From a virus: 40,962 bases of DNA. This document shows positions 35,150 through 40,962 of the stretch, piece after piece (positions within the stretch are counted from its first letter, which is position 1; every line of letters starts with the position of its first letter). The notes beneath the pieces were generated by a model, which did no database searches, was not told where the DNA came from, and saw nothing but the letters and a program-made list of their open reading frames with translations. The stretch covers positions 1 through 40,962 of IMG/VR virus record IMGVR_UViG_3300030102_001222. One strand, given 5' to 3'. The position numbers were made by a program, and so were the translations under genes.

Positions 35150-35627
35150 GGTTAATAACTTGTACTGCCATTGGAATTAGGGATACACCACAACCAGTTC
35201 CAGCAACACTCCAAGTTCTAGTTTTATATGCAATCTTGACAATAGAACCATTGCCAATACTAAATTCAGGATCAGTAATTACAATACCTTTAGCATCTAC
35301 TACTGTAGGCTTCTGAGTAATGACATCACCTTTCCTAGTTTCGTACTTAGCCTTCATCTTAAACTTGAAAGCAATACCATCTTCTTGACCATCTACTTCA
35401 TTTACTTTGTAAGGTGGATTTGCTTTTTTTGGCTTCTTACCATCTACTGTGTGTTCTGCAACAGCATCAGTAATATACTGATCCACAATAGATTTAAACT
35501 CTTCTGCTTCTTTACCTTTTAAAACAAGGTTCCCTTCATACACTCCTTGCGGATTATAATTAGTCTCTGGTCTTATCATCTTTAACCAAAGTGCTTCACC
35601 TTTTGGTGTTTTCTCTAATTGTTTCAT
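35040..35627 (-). CDS. Single-stranded DNA-binding protein, gp2.5-like
   Basis: 195 aa (T7 gp2.5 is 232 aa). The OB-fold region carries 'GVYEGNLVLKGKEAEEF', 'VDGQEDGIAFKFKMKAKYETRKG' and 'IGNGSIVKIAYKTRTWSVAGTGCGVSLIPMAVQVI', close to the family. It ends in a strongly acidic tail finishing 'TIFEEEDDF', the aromatic-terminated acidic tail by which gp2.5 contacts the polymerase and helicase. It lies between the RNA polymerase and endonuclease genes. Secure. Confidence 0.92.
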   Translation of the reverse strand: MKQLEKTPKGEALWLKMIRPETNYNPQGVYEGNLVLKGKEAEEFKSIVDQYITDAVAEHTVDGKKPKKANPPYKVNEVDGQEDGIAFKFKMKAKYETRKGDVITQKPTVVDAKGIVITDPEFSIGNGSIVKIAYKTRTWSVAGTGCGVSLIPMAVQVINHVPYSANSDGFGFEEEEGFEYKEEGKETIFEEEDDF

Positions 35628-35635
35628 TTCACTTC

Positions 35636-38107
35636 CTATGCGAAAAAGAAAGGTGATTCCCTCACCAGATTAATATCCAAGTTCCCCCTCTCTGGTGGAC
35701 TTGGTAATGCACTCTCTGGTACTACCATTGAGGCATCCTTTAGAAACTCTTCACATACATCCCATTGTTCATACATTTCAACAAAGGATTCACGTAAGAG
35801 TTTCTGCATTAATGGCATTTGTGCCACTAAACTTCCGTAACTATCGTGTATCATCGTCACTTGATTTAAATCATGTTCTCTACATTTCTGTAAAGTAAGA
35901 GTAAGATGACTAGCATCCATACTATGAATAAAATTAGGTGGCGTAGCGTTACCAGTTTTCCAACTATCCTGCTTGCTACCTATTGGGTTGCCCTGAACAT
36001 TAGCCATGATTAATTTACCATCCAGTACAGTTCTTATTTTCCTAGATCGAACTTCTGGATAATTTTGTACTACTACAAAACCACTTGGGGTTCTCCATTG
36101 TACTGGTACTTTCTGTTTTATAATCTGTCTTGCTACTGATTTAATCCATTGCATTCCATTAGTGGCTGCTTTTACTTTTACTTTAAGTGCATCCTGTATT
36201 TTACTTACTAACCAACGTGATTCTTTAAACGCATCTGTTACTCTTACACCATTGTTAAAAGGCCACTCTACTTCCCCTGCATACTCTATTACATAACCAT
36301 TTATGTATTCGGTAAACATATGAGGTGTACCCCCATAAGGGAATGTCATAACTATTTTCTTCAGCATGGATCTATCTATCAGATCACTCTTCAACCAATC
36401 CCTAGCTAAAGGTTCATTTGATTCTTTCAGTATTGCTTTTACTTCATCTGCTACTTCTTGGTATAAGTCTTGTGGATTATTGGTATAGGTGAGGTTGCAA
36501 TAGTGAGCAGTTTCCTCATCACCTAACATAGCAGAGTAATGCTGGATACCATTCTGACTACCATCGGTATGTACCCAATAAAAACTTTTGTATCCTAGTC
36601 CATTAGTTTTGTACTTTCTCCACTCCTTACAGAATGCTAGAAACTGCCAAGGTTCATCTGCTTGGGTCCACCATTTAAAATCAAAAGGTGCTTTAGCACT
36701 CTCTATGATTTGATCAGTATGATAGTTGACCCACTTAACTCTGTTCTCCATATTGGTTTTATCAAACCCATACAAGTTTGCTCCTGCTACTGCCAAAGCA
36801 TTCACTTGTTCGTCTTCTGTAACAGGCATTCCTACTGCACTCTGTAGAAGGGATTTAGACCAATCTGGACCTTGGGGATGTAAGAAGTTGTGCATGAGGT
36901 AATATCTACCTCTATAATCACATTGGGCTACATAATTAAACTGTTTGTGTTGCATTAAGTCTTTAGCCATTTGCAACCCTCTAACAAACTGCAACCTTCT
37001 GCTGTACATCTGATTGTTTTTCCTCATCAGCATGGCATAAGGTTTAGCCCACTTTTCCCATACTTCTTTTTGTTCTTCTGTTAGAGTTTTCTTTTGTGTT
37101 CCTGGGTATGGACATTGTGGTAAGTCATAAGGTTTATTAGGTGGTATTCCTTCCCACTCTGCACCACTATCGTAAGCCTTTTGCATCAACTCATACATTG
37201 GTATGTTGATAGCAAACTCTGTCCTCTGCATTTGATTTAAAGCATCGTACACAAGGGGCATACTTACGTTATCTAAATCTTGATACCCTGTCTTTTTATG
37301 TAACTTAATTGCACGTAGTCCTTTTAATTGACTAGTGTAATAACCACCACCTAATGTTTTCTCTTGCCAATCTCTAGGTGTTACTACACAAGGCATATAT
37401 TGAGTAGCTATGTTTTCCCTATGTCTTTCCAGCTTCTCTATCCATTCAAGAGCAGAAGGATTAGGTACTAACATATTGATGGTTTTTCTTTTATTAACGT
37501 AGTTTGGTACTACATTAACTAATCCAGTTTCCCTGTGTATAAGATGAATTAGAATCTTACCCAACATGATCTTATCAGCATCTTCTAATGTAAGATCATG
37601 AAGATTTAATTGAGTCTTTCTGGAAAGTAACCAAGTCATAGCGTTTTTTTGTCTATACCTTGGATTACGTTTTTGATGTTCTGACTCTAAAACCCTCTTA
37701 AAATAATTTGGATTCTCTGTACGAAAGGTACGTAACCTATGTTCGTCTTGTATAGCATTACCTATGGTCCTTGCTACACGATATTCTGGATGGGATTGGG
37801 ATAAACCATCTAGCGTACAGATAAGTGCTAGATAAGCTATTGTTTCATCTTCTAGTTCAAGAGATTCAACAACTTCTATTAGGTGAGTAGCGTAAGCTGG
37901 TTTACCAGTTTTACGTTTATCTATCCATTTTCTAAAAGCAGTAGAAATAGGACTTACTGCTTCTGACATAATAAAACGAACAGAGGGGAGTCTAGTCCAT
38001 GACTCTTGGTCCTTAGCCTCCTTGCTAACCCTCTGATACCTTTTTTGACCTAATCTCTTACCCTCTAGTTCGAGATTAAGCTGTTTCTCCAGTACGTTTT
38101 GATACAT
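35636..38107 (-). CDS. Phage single-subunit RNA polymerase, gp1-like
   Basis: About 823 aa from ATG 38107; a TTG seven codons earlier is less likely. Motif A 'VHTDGSQNGIQHYSAML' supplies the first catalytic Asp, motif B 'DRSMLKKIVMTFPYGGT' the Lys and Tyr, and motif C 'VTMIHDSYGSLVAQM' the second Asp, 68 residues from the end. It ends 'RESPFFFA', comparable to the T7 'ESDFAFA' end that reaches the active site. It is somewhat shorter than T7 gp1 (883 aa), with a divergent N-terminal promoter-binding part. It should transcribe the replication and virion genes. Secure. Confidence 0.96.
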   Translation of the reverse strand: MYQNVLEKQLNLELEGKRLGQKRYQRVSKEAKDQESWTRLPSVRFIMSEAVSPISTAFRKWIDKRKTGKPAYATHLIEVVESLELEDETIAYLALICTLDGLSQSHPEYRVARTIGNAIQDEHRLRTFRTENPNYFKRVLESEHQKRNPRYRQKNAMTWLLSRKTQLNLHDLTLEDADKIMLGKILIHLIHRETGLVNVVPNYVNKRKTINMLVPNPSALEWIEKLERHRENIATQYMPCVVTPRDWQEKTLGGGYYTSQLKGLRAIKLHKKTGYQDLDNVSMPLVYDALNQMQRTEFAINIPMYELMQKAYDSGAEWEGIPPNKPYDLPQCPYPGTQKKTLTEEQKEVWEKWAKPYAMLMRKNNQMYSRRLQFVRGLQMAKDLMQHKQFNYVAQCDYRGRYYLMHNFLHPQGPDWSKSLLQSAVGMPVTEDEQVNALAVAGANLYGFDKTNMENRVKWVNYHTDQIIESAKAPFDFKWWTQADEPWQFLAFCKEWRKYKTNGLGYKSFYWVHTDGSQNGIQHYSAMLGDEETAHYCNLTYTNNPQDLYQEVADEVKAILKESNEPLARDWLKSDLIDRSMLKKIVMTFPYGGTPHMFTEYINGYVIEYAGEVEWPFNNGVRVTDAFKESRWLVSKIQDALKVKVKAATNGMQWIKSVARQIIKQKVPVQWRTPSGFVVVQNYPEVRSRKIRTVLDGKLIMANVQGNPIGSKQDSWKTGNATPPNFIHSMDASHLTLTLQKCREHDLNQVTMIHDSYGSLVAQMPLMQKLLRESFVEMYEQWDVCEEFLKDASMVVPESALPSPPERGNLDINLVRESPFFFA

Positions 38108-38291
38108 AGTTACCCGACTTCCTGTCAAGTATCAGTTCATCTACAATTTTAAGTGCTTCTACTTCTAAATTTATTCTTGCAATAGCAATAAACTTATTAC
38201 TACAAGAGCATTCAATAATACTAGTACCAGAATGTTCTCTATTTTCTATATGTCTTTTACCACAATAAGGACACTTGCTTTCTACTCTCAT
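38076..38291 (-). CDS. Small zinc-ribbon-like protein
   Basis: 71 aa. It begins 'MRVESKCPYCGKRH' with Cys7 and Cys10, then 'IIECSCSNKF' with Cys28 and Cys30, a compact four-cysteine ribbon; the rest is helical. It overlaps both neighbours (the RNA polymerase start by about 32 nt and the upstream Cys-rich gene). Such early zinc ribbons in phages often bind nucleic acid or host transcription factors; no specific role can be assigned. Confidence 0.6.
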   Translation of the reverse strand: MRVESKCPYCGKRHIENREHSGTSIIECSCSNKFIAIARINLEVEALKIVDELILDRKSGNYVSKRTGETA

Positions 38292-38430
38292 TGTACTCCA
38301 TACATTCTACACATATTATGTGTTTACCTAATTTATTACTGGTAAGTCTTTTACATTGAGAACAAGGTACATAACTATGGTTACCCAATAGTTGTTTCCT
38401 CATAAACTGCTGGTTTGAAGTTTCGGTCAT
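38257..38430 (-). CDS. Small Cys4 zinc-finger-like protein
   Basis: 57 aa from ATG 38430, which has an AGAAAGAG ribosome binding site about 7 nt ahead; longer (38478) and shorter (38403) starts are possible. Cys23-x-x-Cys26 and Cys40-x-x-Cys43 frame a likely zinc finger ('YVPCSQCKRLTSNKLGKHIICVECMEY'). It overlaps the DUF6378-like gene upstream and the other zinc-ribbon gene downstream. An early regulatory or nucleic-acid-binding role is inferred only. Confidence 0.55.
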   Translation of the reverse strand: MTETSNQQFMRKQLLGNHSYVPCSQCKRLTSNKLGKHIICVECMEYNESRKQVSLLW

Positions 38431-38728
38431 AATCATCTCTTTCTGCTTGTTGTATTTGTAATTCTTCTTTCTTATCATAAATCATCTGTACACAAGCAGA
38501 ATAACCAGCAAGATCAACCAAGTTATCTTCTTTATGTCTATATATTTCTCTGGCTATTTTCATACCAGCTAACATAAGTGCAACCTTCTCAGGTGCTACT
38601 GGATCTGTATCTAGTATTACACCCCAAATAATTCCTATTCTTTCACAGTTTTCCAATGGGTGATCATAAGCCCATTGTCTGTCACCATTAACTAGTCTTT
38701 CTGCTTGTTTATTTACTGATTCTTTCAT
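38381..38728 (-). CDS. DUF6378-like protein
   Basis: 115 aa from ATG 38728; a TTG two codons earlier is possible. The sequence 'AERLVNGDRQWAYDHPLENCERIGIIWG...PEKVALMLAGMKIAREIYRHKEDNLVDLAGYSACVQMI' matches the phage pattern 'R---yGd----h---f-ria-lW-----------vAlmma-lKiaR-------dn-vDlaGYa'. This family has an all-helical, MazG-like look and is common in tailed phages, often near nucleotide metabolism genes. The activity is not established. It overlaps both neighbouring genes. Confidence 0.7.
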   Translation of the reverse strand: MKESVNKQAERLVNGDRQWAYDHPLENCERIGIIWGVILDTDPVAPEKVALMLAGMKIAREIYRHKEDNLVDLAGYSACVQMIYDKKEELQIQQAERDDYDRNFKPAVYEETTIG

Positions 38729-39002
38729 CCCCAATTTTAATTCTATCTATTTTATGTTTTTTATATAATGCTCGTTTTTCTTTTCCTTCTTTTTCTCTTT
38801 CTTTCCAATAAGGATCATTTATATATCTAGGGTCACCATCTACATATCCTAGTACCACGTTAAATTCATTTTGTAGATCATGAATCCAATCTTGTAGGAG
38901 ATTTAATTTTAGTAAATCTTTTTGACTTCTAAAATCATCAGACCATTTAATACTTCCGTAATCTTCATTAAATAGTAATGTTACTGCTTCGTATCTAGAC
39001 AT
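38709..39002 (-). CDS. Unrecognised early protein
   Basis: 97 aa: aromatic and charged, with 'LLFNEDYGSIKWSDDFRSQKDLLKLNLLQDWIHDLQNEFNVVLG' in the first half and a Lys-rich C-terminal helix. The ATG follows a good ribosome binding site (GAGAGGATGAT). It is the first gene after the 80-nt structured element, whose 3' arm ends 26 nt before this start. I recognise no family. Confidence 0.5.
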   Translation of the reverse strand: MSRYEAVTLLFNEDYGSIKWSDDFRSQKDLLKLNLLQDWIHDLQNEFNVVLGYVDGDPRYINDPYWKEREKEGKEKRALYKKHKIDRIKIGDERISK

Positions 39003-39027
39003 ATCATCCTCTCAAAAAATTAAAATT

Positions 39028-39107
39028 AATGGGCAAGGTAAAGCTCCACACTTTATTCATTTAAGCCCAACCTATGCATTGTTAAGTTAAATAGATCCTT
39101 GCCCATT
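39028..39107 (-). ncRNA. Structured RNA element with three-way junction
   Basis: On the transcribed (minus) strand, 80 nt fold into three helices. Helix 1 closes the element with 11 perfect pairs (AATGGGCAAGG at the 5' end with CCTTGCCCATT at the 3' end). Helix 2 pairs ATTTAA with TTAAAT and CTTAAC with GTTGGG, 12 pairs with one bulged C and a 9-nt loop. Helix 3 is TAAAG with CTTTA around a 7-nt loop, stacked directly on helix 1. Junction strands are ATCT and GAA. Two G-U pairs in helix 2 would be C-A mismatches on the other strand, so the structure favours minus-strand RNA. It starts right after one gene's stop and is followed by a U-rich tract, so it may be a terminator, a processing or stability element, or a new regulatory RNA. 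Confidence 0.65.
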
Positions 39108-39527
39108 TCATACTGCTTCGTAGTACAAAGCAGTTAAATCTTTCATAAATTGTTTGTCATACTTTGCTACTTGATTTGCTGGTACAAACTTATGTTTAAT
39201 CTCACCATCTACTAATATTTCTACTCTCTTTTGACCTTTGTTCTTTGGTGGTCTACCTATACAAGCCTTGAGGTGGTTTTCTCTTCTCTTCTTTTCACTC
39301 TTTCTCATCCTTTTGTATACATAGGGGTCTTGCTCTTTTTTAAGACACCCACATGACTTTGTATTTAGAGAATTAACTGCTTGCTGGTATAACTTTTTAT
39401 AGTTGCCACAACTACACTTATATAAGTTTATTCTGCTACCATTCTTATCTCTATGAGAGAACCTTACACAAGTAAGTCTACTACCAGCTACACGACCAGT
39501 TAGTTGACCAGTATCATTAGGATGCAC
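39108..39527 (-). CDS. Zinc-binding, AP2/HNH-type DNA-binding-like protein
   Basis: 139 aa. A GTG start at 39527 has a spaced AGG ribosome binding site. 'GQLTGRVAGSRLTCVRFSHRDKNGSRINLYKCSCGNYKKLYQQAVNSLNTKSCGCLKKE' matches the zinc-binding N-terminal region of many AP2- or HNH-type homing endonucleases, with Cys38, Cys40, Cys59 and Cys61. The C-terminal part is basic and lacks a visible HNH motif, so cleavage activity is doubtful. It could be a relic or a DNA-binding regulator. Confidence 0.65.
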   Translation of the reverse strand: MHPNDTGQLTGRVAGSRLTCVRFSHRDKNGSRINLYKCSCGNYKKLYQQAVNSLNTKSCGCLKKEQDPYVYKRMRKSEKKRRENHLKACIGRPPKNKGQKRVEILVDGEIKHKFVPANQVAKYDKQFMKDLTALYYEAV

Positions 39528-39792
39528 TTATATCCTCATTTGTTAGATGGTCTTGTTTAACTACCCCATGTTTCCTAACACTATCAAAGGTCCAGCTATA
39601 GACTTTGTAAAACTCAGATCCAGATACTAGCTTTTGGCTAAAAGCATCAGATAAAGCAGGAAGTTTAGTAATGGTTCCACCTTTACTTTTGTATGCTTCT
39701 ACTGCTTTATTAACTTGTTCTCTAGAGATTAATTTATTCTTGCGTACCCTCTTATGTGCTAATGCTCTACTAGCAAAAGTATTTTGCCCCAT
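39517..39792 (-). CDS. Small basic early protein
   Basis: 91 aa with a strongly basic start ('SRALAHKRVRKNKLISREQVNKAVEAYKSKGGTITKLPAL'). The 'ai--y---GG-I-kLP' phrase recurs in small phage proteins of unknown role. The ATG follows an AGAGGG ribosome binding site and a perfect hairpin. It overlaps the next gene by 11 nt. It may bind DNA or a host protein; function unknown. Confidence 0.55.
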   Translation of the reverse strand: MGQNTFASRALAHKRVRKNKLISREQVNKAVEAYKSKGGTITKLPALSDAFSQKLVSGSEFYKVYSWTFDSVRKHGVVKQDHLTNEDISAS

Positions 39793-39809
39793 AACCCTCT
39801 TTATATAAT

Positions 39810-39825
39810 CTTGCAGAAGTGCAAG
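39810..39825 (-). promoter_or_regulatory. Perfect hairpin upstream of the 91-aa gene
   Basis: Six perfect pairs (CTTGCA with TGCAAG) around a CTTC tetraloop lie 18 nt before the start codon, followed by an A/T-rich stretch. It could protect the 5' end of an early transcript or be an operator. The rest of the gap 39826-39927 shows no gene or clear promoter. Confidence 0.4.
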
Positions 39826-39927
39826 TATGTGAAGTTGTAGTGAATTAGCAGTTATGGCAAAAGCGGAAACTTAATTGTCGCTTATGGAGTAAACTGGTAA
39901 TTCGTAGATATGAAAAGATACCATGGC

Positions 39928-39945
39928 ACAAGGATTATTCCTTGT
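39928..39945 (-). promoter_or_regulatory. Palindrome with TTGACA at the end of the ribbon-helix-helix gene
   Basis: A perfect 7-bp inverted repeat (ACAAGGA and TCCTTGT around 4 nt) contains the stop codon of the ribbon-helix-helix-like gene. The minus strand reads TTGACA here, a perfect -35 hexamer, but no good -10 follows at 16-18 nt. It may be an operator or a small hairpin; promoter function is doubtful. Confidence 0.35.
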
Positions 39946-40108
39946 CAACCCCTTCATCCATCTTTTTTATTTTTTCTTCTATAGCTTGCTCTACAAAACT
40001 TTTAAGAGGTATATCTAACTGATTTTTCAGCATAAACATTTTAGTTTCTCTTACGAGTTTTCGGGACAGCACTACATTGATAACCGAATTTCTGTATTCA
40101 TCTTGCAT
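39935..40108 (-). CDS. Ribbon-helix-helix-like DNA-binding protein
   Basis: 57 aa from ATG 40108, or 60 aa from GTG 40117, both within range of an AGGAG site. 'SVINVVLSRKLVRETKMFMLKNQLDIPLKSFVEQAIEEKIKKM' fits a ribbon-helix-helix fold: a short beta strand, helix 1 and helix 2. These proteins are dimeric repressors or accessory recombination factors. It lies just downstream of the integrase terminator and behind a 13-bp-period repeat, which suggests autoregulation or control of the lysis-lysogeny choice. One CCCGAAAACT repeat lies inside it. Moderate confidence. Confidence 0.6.
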   Translation of the reverse strand: MQDEYRNSVINVVLSRKLVRETKMFMLKNQLDIPLKSFVEQAIEEKIKKMDEGVDKE

Positions 40109-40130
40109 TATTTTCACATACTCCTATGGT

Positions 40131-40161
40131 TATAGATCCTACCTATAGATCCTTTCTATAG
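40131..40161 (-). repeat. Tandem 13-bp-period repeat upstream of the ribbon-helix-helix gene
   Basis: TATAGATCCT occurs at 40131 and 40144, and TATAG again at 40157, giving a 13-bp period. On the minus strand this reads CTATAG-type motifs followed by AGGATCTATA. It ends about 20 nt before the gene start. Direct repeats at this spacing are typical operators for ribbon-helix-helix repressors. Confidence 0.5.
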
Positions 40162-40177
40162 TTGGGAATTAGAGAGA

Positions 40178-40202
40178 GAGGGGTGCGTGAGAAACACCCC
40201 TC
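40178..40202 (-). terminator. Hairpin terminator after the integrase gene
   Basis: An 8-bp perfect stem (GAGGGGTG with CACCCCTC, 9-nt loop) lies 7 nt after the integrase stop and is followed by TCTCTCT. It would isolate integrase transcription from the early operon. Confidence 0.6.
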
Positions 40203-40208
40203 AACTTC

Positions 40209-40784
40209 CTACATTATGTTAAGTGCTTCCGCTTTATTCAAAGCATCTTCTGCACTAATATTTAAATAAAGAGAAGTAGAAGCAACATTAGAATGACCTA
40301 ATAGTTGTCTACACGTTTCTATATCCCTAGTTTTACCATATACAATACTAGGTTTGGTCCTACGTAAGCTATGACTAGAGTATAGTTCCCAATCTAATCC
40401 TGCTCTGTAGGCTATTTCTTTTACTATATTCCGATACATCTTATCACTAAGAGGTTTCAGGTTACCCAGCTTGTCCGTTGCTCTGCTTGGGAACAAGGGA
40501 TCATTACTTTCTAGTTTTCGGGTTCTCACCCATCGATCTACCAGTTCCATAGTGAACTCTGATAGTCTACATGAAACTCGTCTACTTGTTTTCTTTTGTT
40601 TGATCTCTAAGTTCTTGCGAACTCTACCATGAGAATCAACTAAATCTTTTACCCTAAGATTTATTAAATCAACACATCTGAGACAAGTATCAACATGAAC
40701 ACAAAATAAAAGTTGGTTTCTACCATGCAGGTTAGATCGGATAGCAAGGATCTGGTCCTGTGTAAAAGGGAGTTTTTGAGGCAT
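40209..40784 (-). CDS. int: Tyrosine recombinase / integrase, catalytic domain only
   Basis: 191 aa. The full catalytic set is visible: Arg36 (TCLRCVDLINL), Lys64 or Lys65 (KQKKTSRRV), His138 and Arg141 (SHSLRRTK), His164 (LLGHSNV) and Tyr173 (STSLYL). The protein starts directly in the catalytic domain, without the usual arm-binding and core-binding domains. An in-frame TAG three codons before the ATG rules out a longer version. Its size is like the FimB/FimE invertases. It should integrate or invert DNA; its place beside the early genes matches integrative T7-like marine phages. Confidence 0.9.
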   Translation of the reverse strand: MPQKLPFTQDQILAIRSNLHGRNQLLFCVHVDTCLRCVDLINLRVKDLVDSHGRVRKNLEIKQKKTSRRVSCRLSEFTMELVDRWVRTRKLESNDPLFPSRATDKLGNLKPLSDKMYRNIVKEIAYRAGLDWELYSSHSLRRTKPSIVYGKTRDIETCRQLLGHSNVASTSLYLNISAEDALNKAEALNIM

Positions 40785-40852
40785 TTTCTTGAGCTAGTTG
40801 AGAGATTAGAGAGAATAAATAGTTTTCGGGGAGAAGTTTTCGGGGTGGAGGA

Positions 40853-40962
40853 TTGGCAGATAGCCAAATGGGATGCCTAAAAATTACACCGCCTTTTTTT
40901 CTATACCTATTAGTCATTAATAAATCCTATAAAAGATATTTAGTTTTCGGGCATCCTGCCAA
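40853..40962. repeat. Nested inverted repeats upstream of the integrase
   Basis: TTGGC (40853) and GCCAA (40863) flank 5 nt, and in addition TTGGCA (40853) pairs with TGCCAA (40957) and GGATGCC (40871) with GGCATCC (40950). The last arms abut one CCCGAAAACT repeat at the window end. This gene-free region of about 180 bp could hold the phage attachment site, but no tRNA-like core could be identified. Confidence 0.4.

Larger units (their letters stand above)
40056..40951 (-). repeat. Five same-direction copies of CCCGAAAACT around the integrase
   Basis: The 10-mer AGTTTTCGGG (plus strand) occurs at 40056, 40513, 40821, 40835 and 40942. One copy is inside the ribbon-helix-helix gene, one inside the integrase gene and three upstream of the integrase. 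I noticed no exact copy elsewhere in the window. Candidate functions are binding sites for the integrase system (arm-type sites), an excisionase or a repressor. Confidence 0.7.

Noticed and set aside
225-36847. All open frames on the plus strand, for example at 2142-2465, 17512-17925 and 22976-23389
   Set aside because: Each lies opposite a clear minus-strand gene, has no family features, and no plus-strand promoter or ribosome binding site supports it.
39028-39107. Hammerhead ribozyme, purine or glutamine riboswitch as explanation of the three-way junction
   Set aside because: The conserved core bases of these classes are not at the junction or loops.
39108-39527. Active homing endonuclease
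   Set aside because: Only the zinc-binding N-terminal region is recognisable; no HNH or GIY-YIG catalytic motif is present.
39864-39917. A 17-codon frame (MVSFHIYELPVYSISDN) in the gap before the 91-aa gene, as a leader peptide
   Set aside because: No ribosome binding site and too short to distinguish from chance.
40131-40161. T7-type promoter (CTATAGG motifs)
   Set aside because: Only the last few bases resemble the T7 consensus, similar CTATAG words occur elsewhere, and the 13-bp repetition fits an operator better.
40732-40917. Open frame of 61 codons overlapping the integrase start
   Set aside because: It overlaps the integrase in another frame, its residues mainly spell out the CCCGAAAACT repeats (RKLLPENY), and it has no recognisable motif.
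40785-40962. tRNA or tRNA fragment upstream of the integrase
   Set aside because: Some D-arm-like letters occur, but no acceptor stem or T-arm can be assembled.
1-40962. CRISPR array, insertion sequence or transposase
   Set aside because: No regularly spaced 25-40 bp repeats and no transposase motif were seen.

Overview
This window is most of the genome of a T7-like podovirus (Autographiviridae type) that carries an integrase. It has a single-subunit RNA polymerase, a T7-type replication set and the full T7 order of head, tail and internal virion genes. Every gene I can support lies on the minus strand, so transcription runs from high to low coordinates. The low G+C of most of the window, the very tight gene packing and the short tyrosine integrase next to the early genes resemble integrative marine podoviruses such as those of SAR11 and related alphaproteobacteria. 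That host idea is inference. The terminase region is cut off at the left edge, where only the first 16 codons of the next gene (1-49) are present.

Layout in order of transcription. (1) 40962-38076, lysogeny and early control: a five-copy 10-bp repeat around a catalytic-domain-only integrase, a hairpin terminator, a 13-bp-period repeat in front of a ribbon-helix-helix-like gene, small early genes including three with cysteine pairs, a DUF6378-like gene, and an 80-nt element that folds into a three-way junction on the transcribed strand. (2) 38107-30150, phage RNA polymerase and replication: RNA polymerase, gp2.5-like SSB, endonuclease I, a T7-lysozyme homologue that has lost its zinc and catalytic residues, primase-helicase, DNA polymerase and 5'-3' exonuclease. 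(3) 30127-14652, virion genes: small head-proximal proteins, portal, a basic protein, scaffold, capsid with flanking hairpins, gp11- and gp12-like tail tube and nozzle proteins, and gp13- to gp16-like internal virion proteins. (4) 14652-9781, adhesion: a short fibre with a gp17-like N-terminus, then several small beta-rich adhesin-like proteins alternating with small chaperone-like proteins. (5) 9812-491, four large genes with higher G+C than the rest: a second nozzle or hub-like protein of 1000 aa, two helical or disordered proteins and one resembling ejection proteins. (6) A small holin-like membrane protein, then the cut-off gene.

How it works together. Early genes are probably read by host RNA polymerase, and the rest by the phage enzyme, which the dead lysozyme-like protein may modulate. 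Replication and resolution enzymes copy and process the DNA. The gp8-gp12 and gp13-gp16 equivalents build the capsid, short tail and DNA-ejection core.

Most unusual points: the second nozzle/ejection-like module with foreign composition, the three-way-junction RNA element, the inactivated lysozyme with no other visible murein hydrolase, the clustered CCCGAAAACT repeats around a minimal integrase, and the serial adhesin-chaperone cassettes. There are no gene-free gaps over 300 bases. The longest non-coding stretches (39793-39934 and 40785-40962) are described below.
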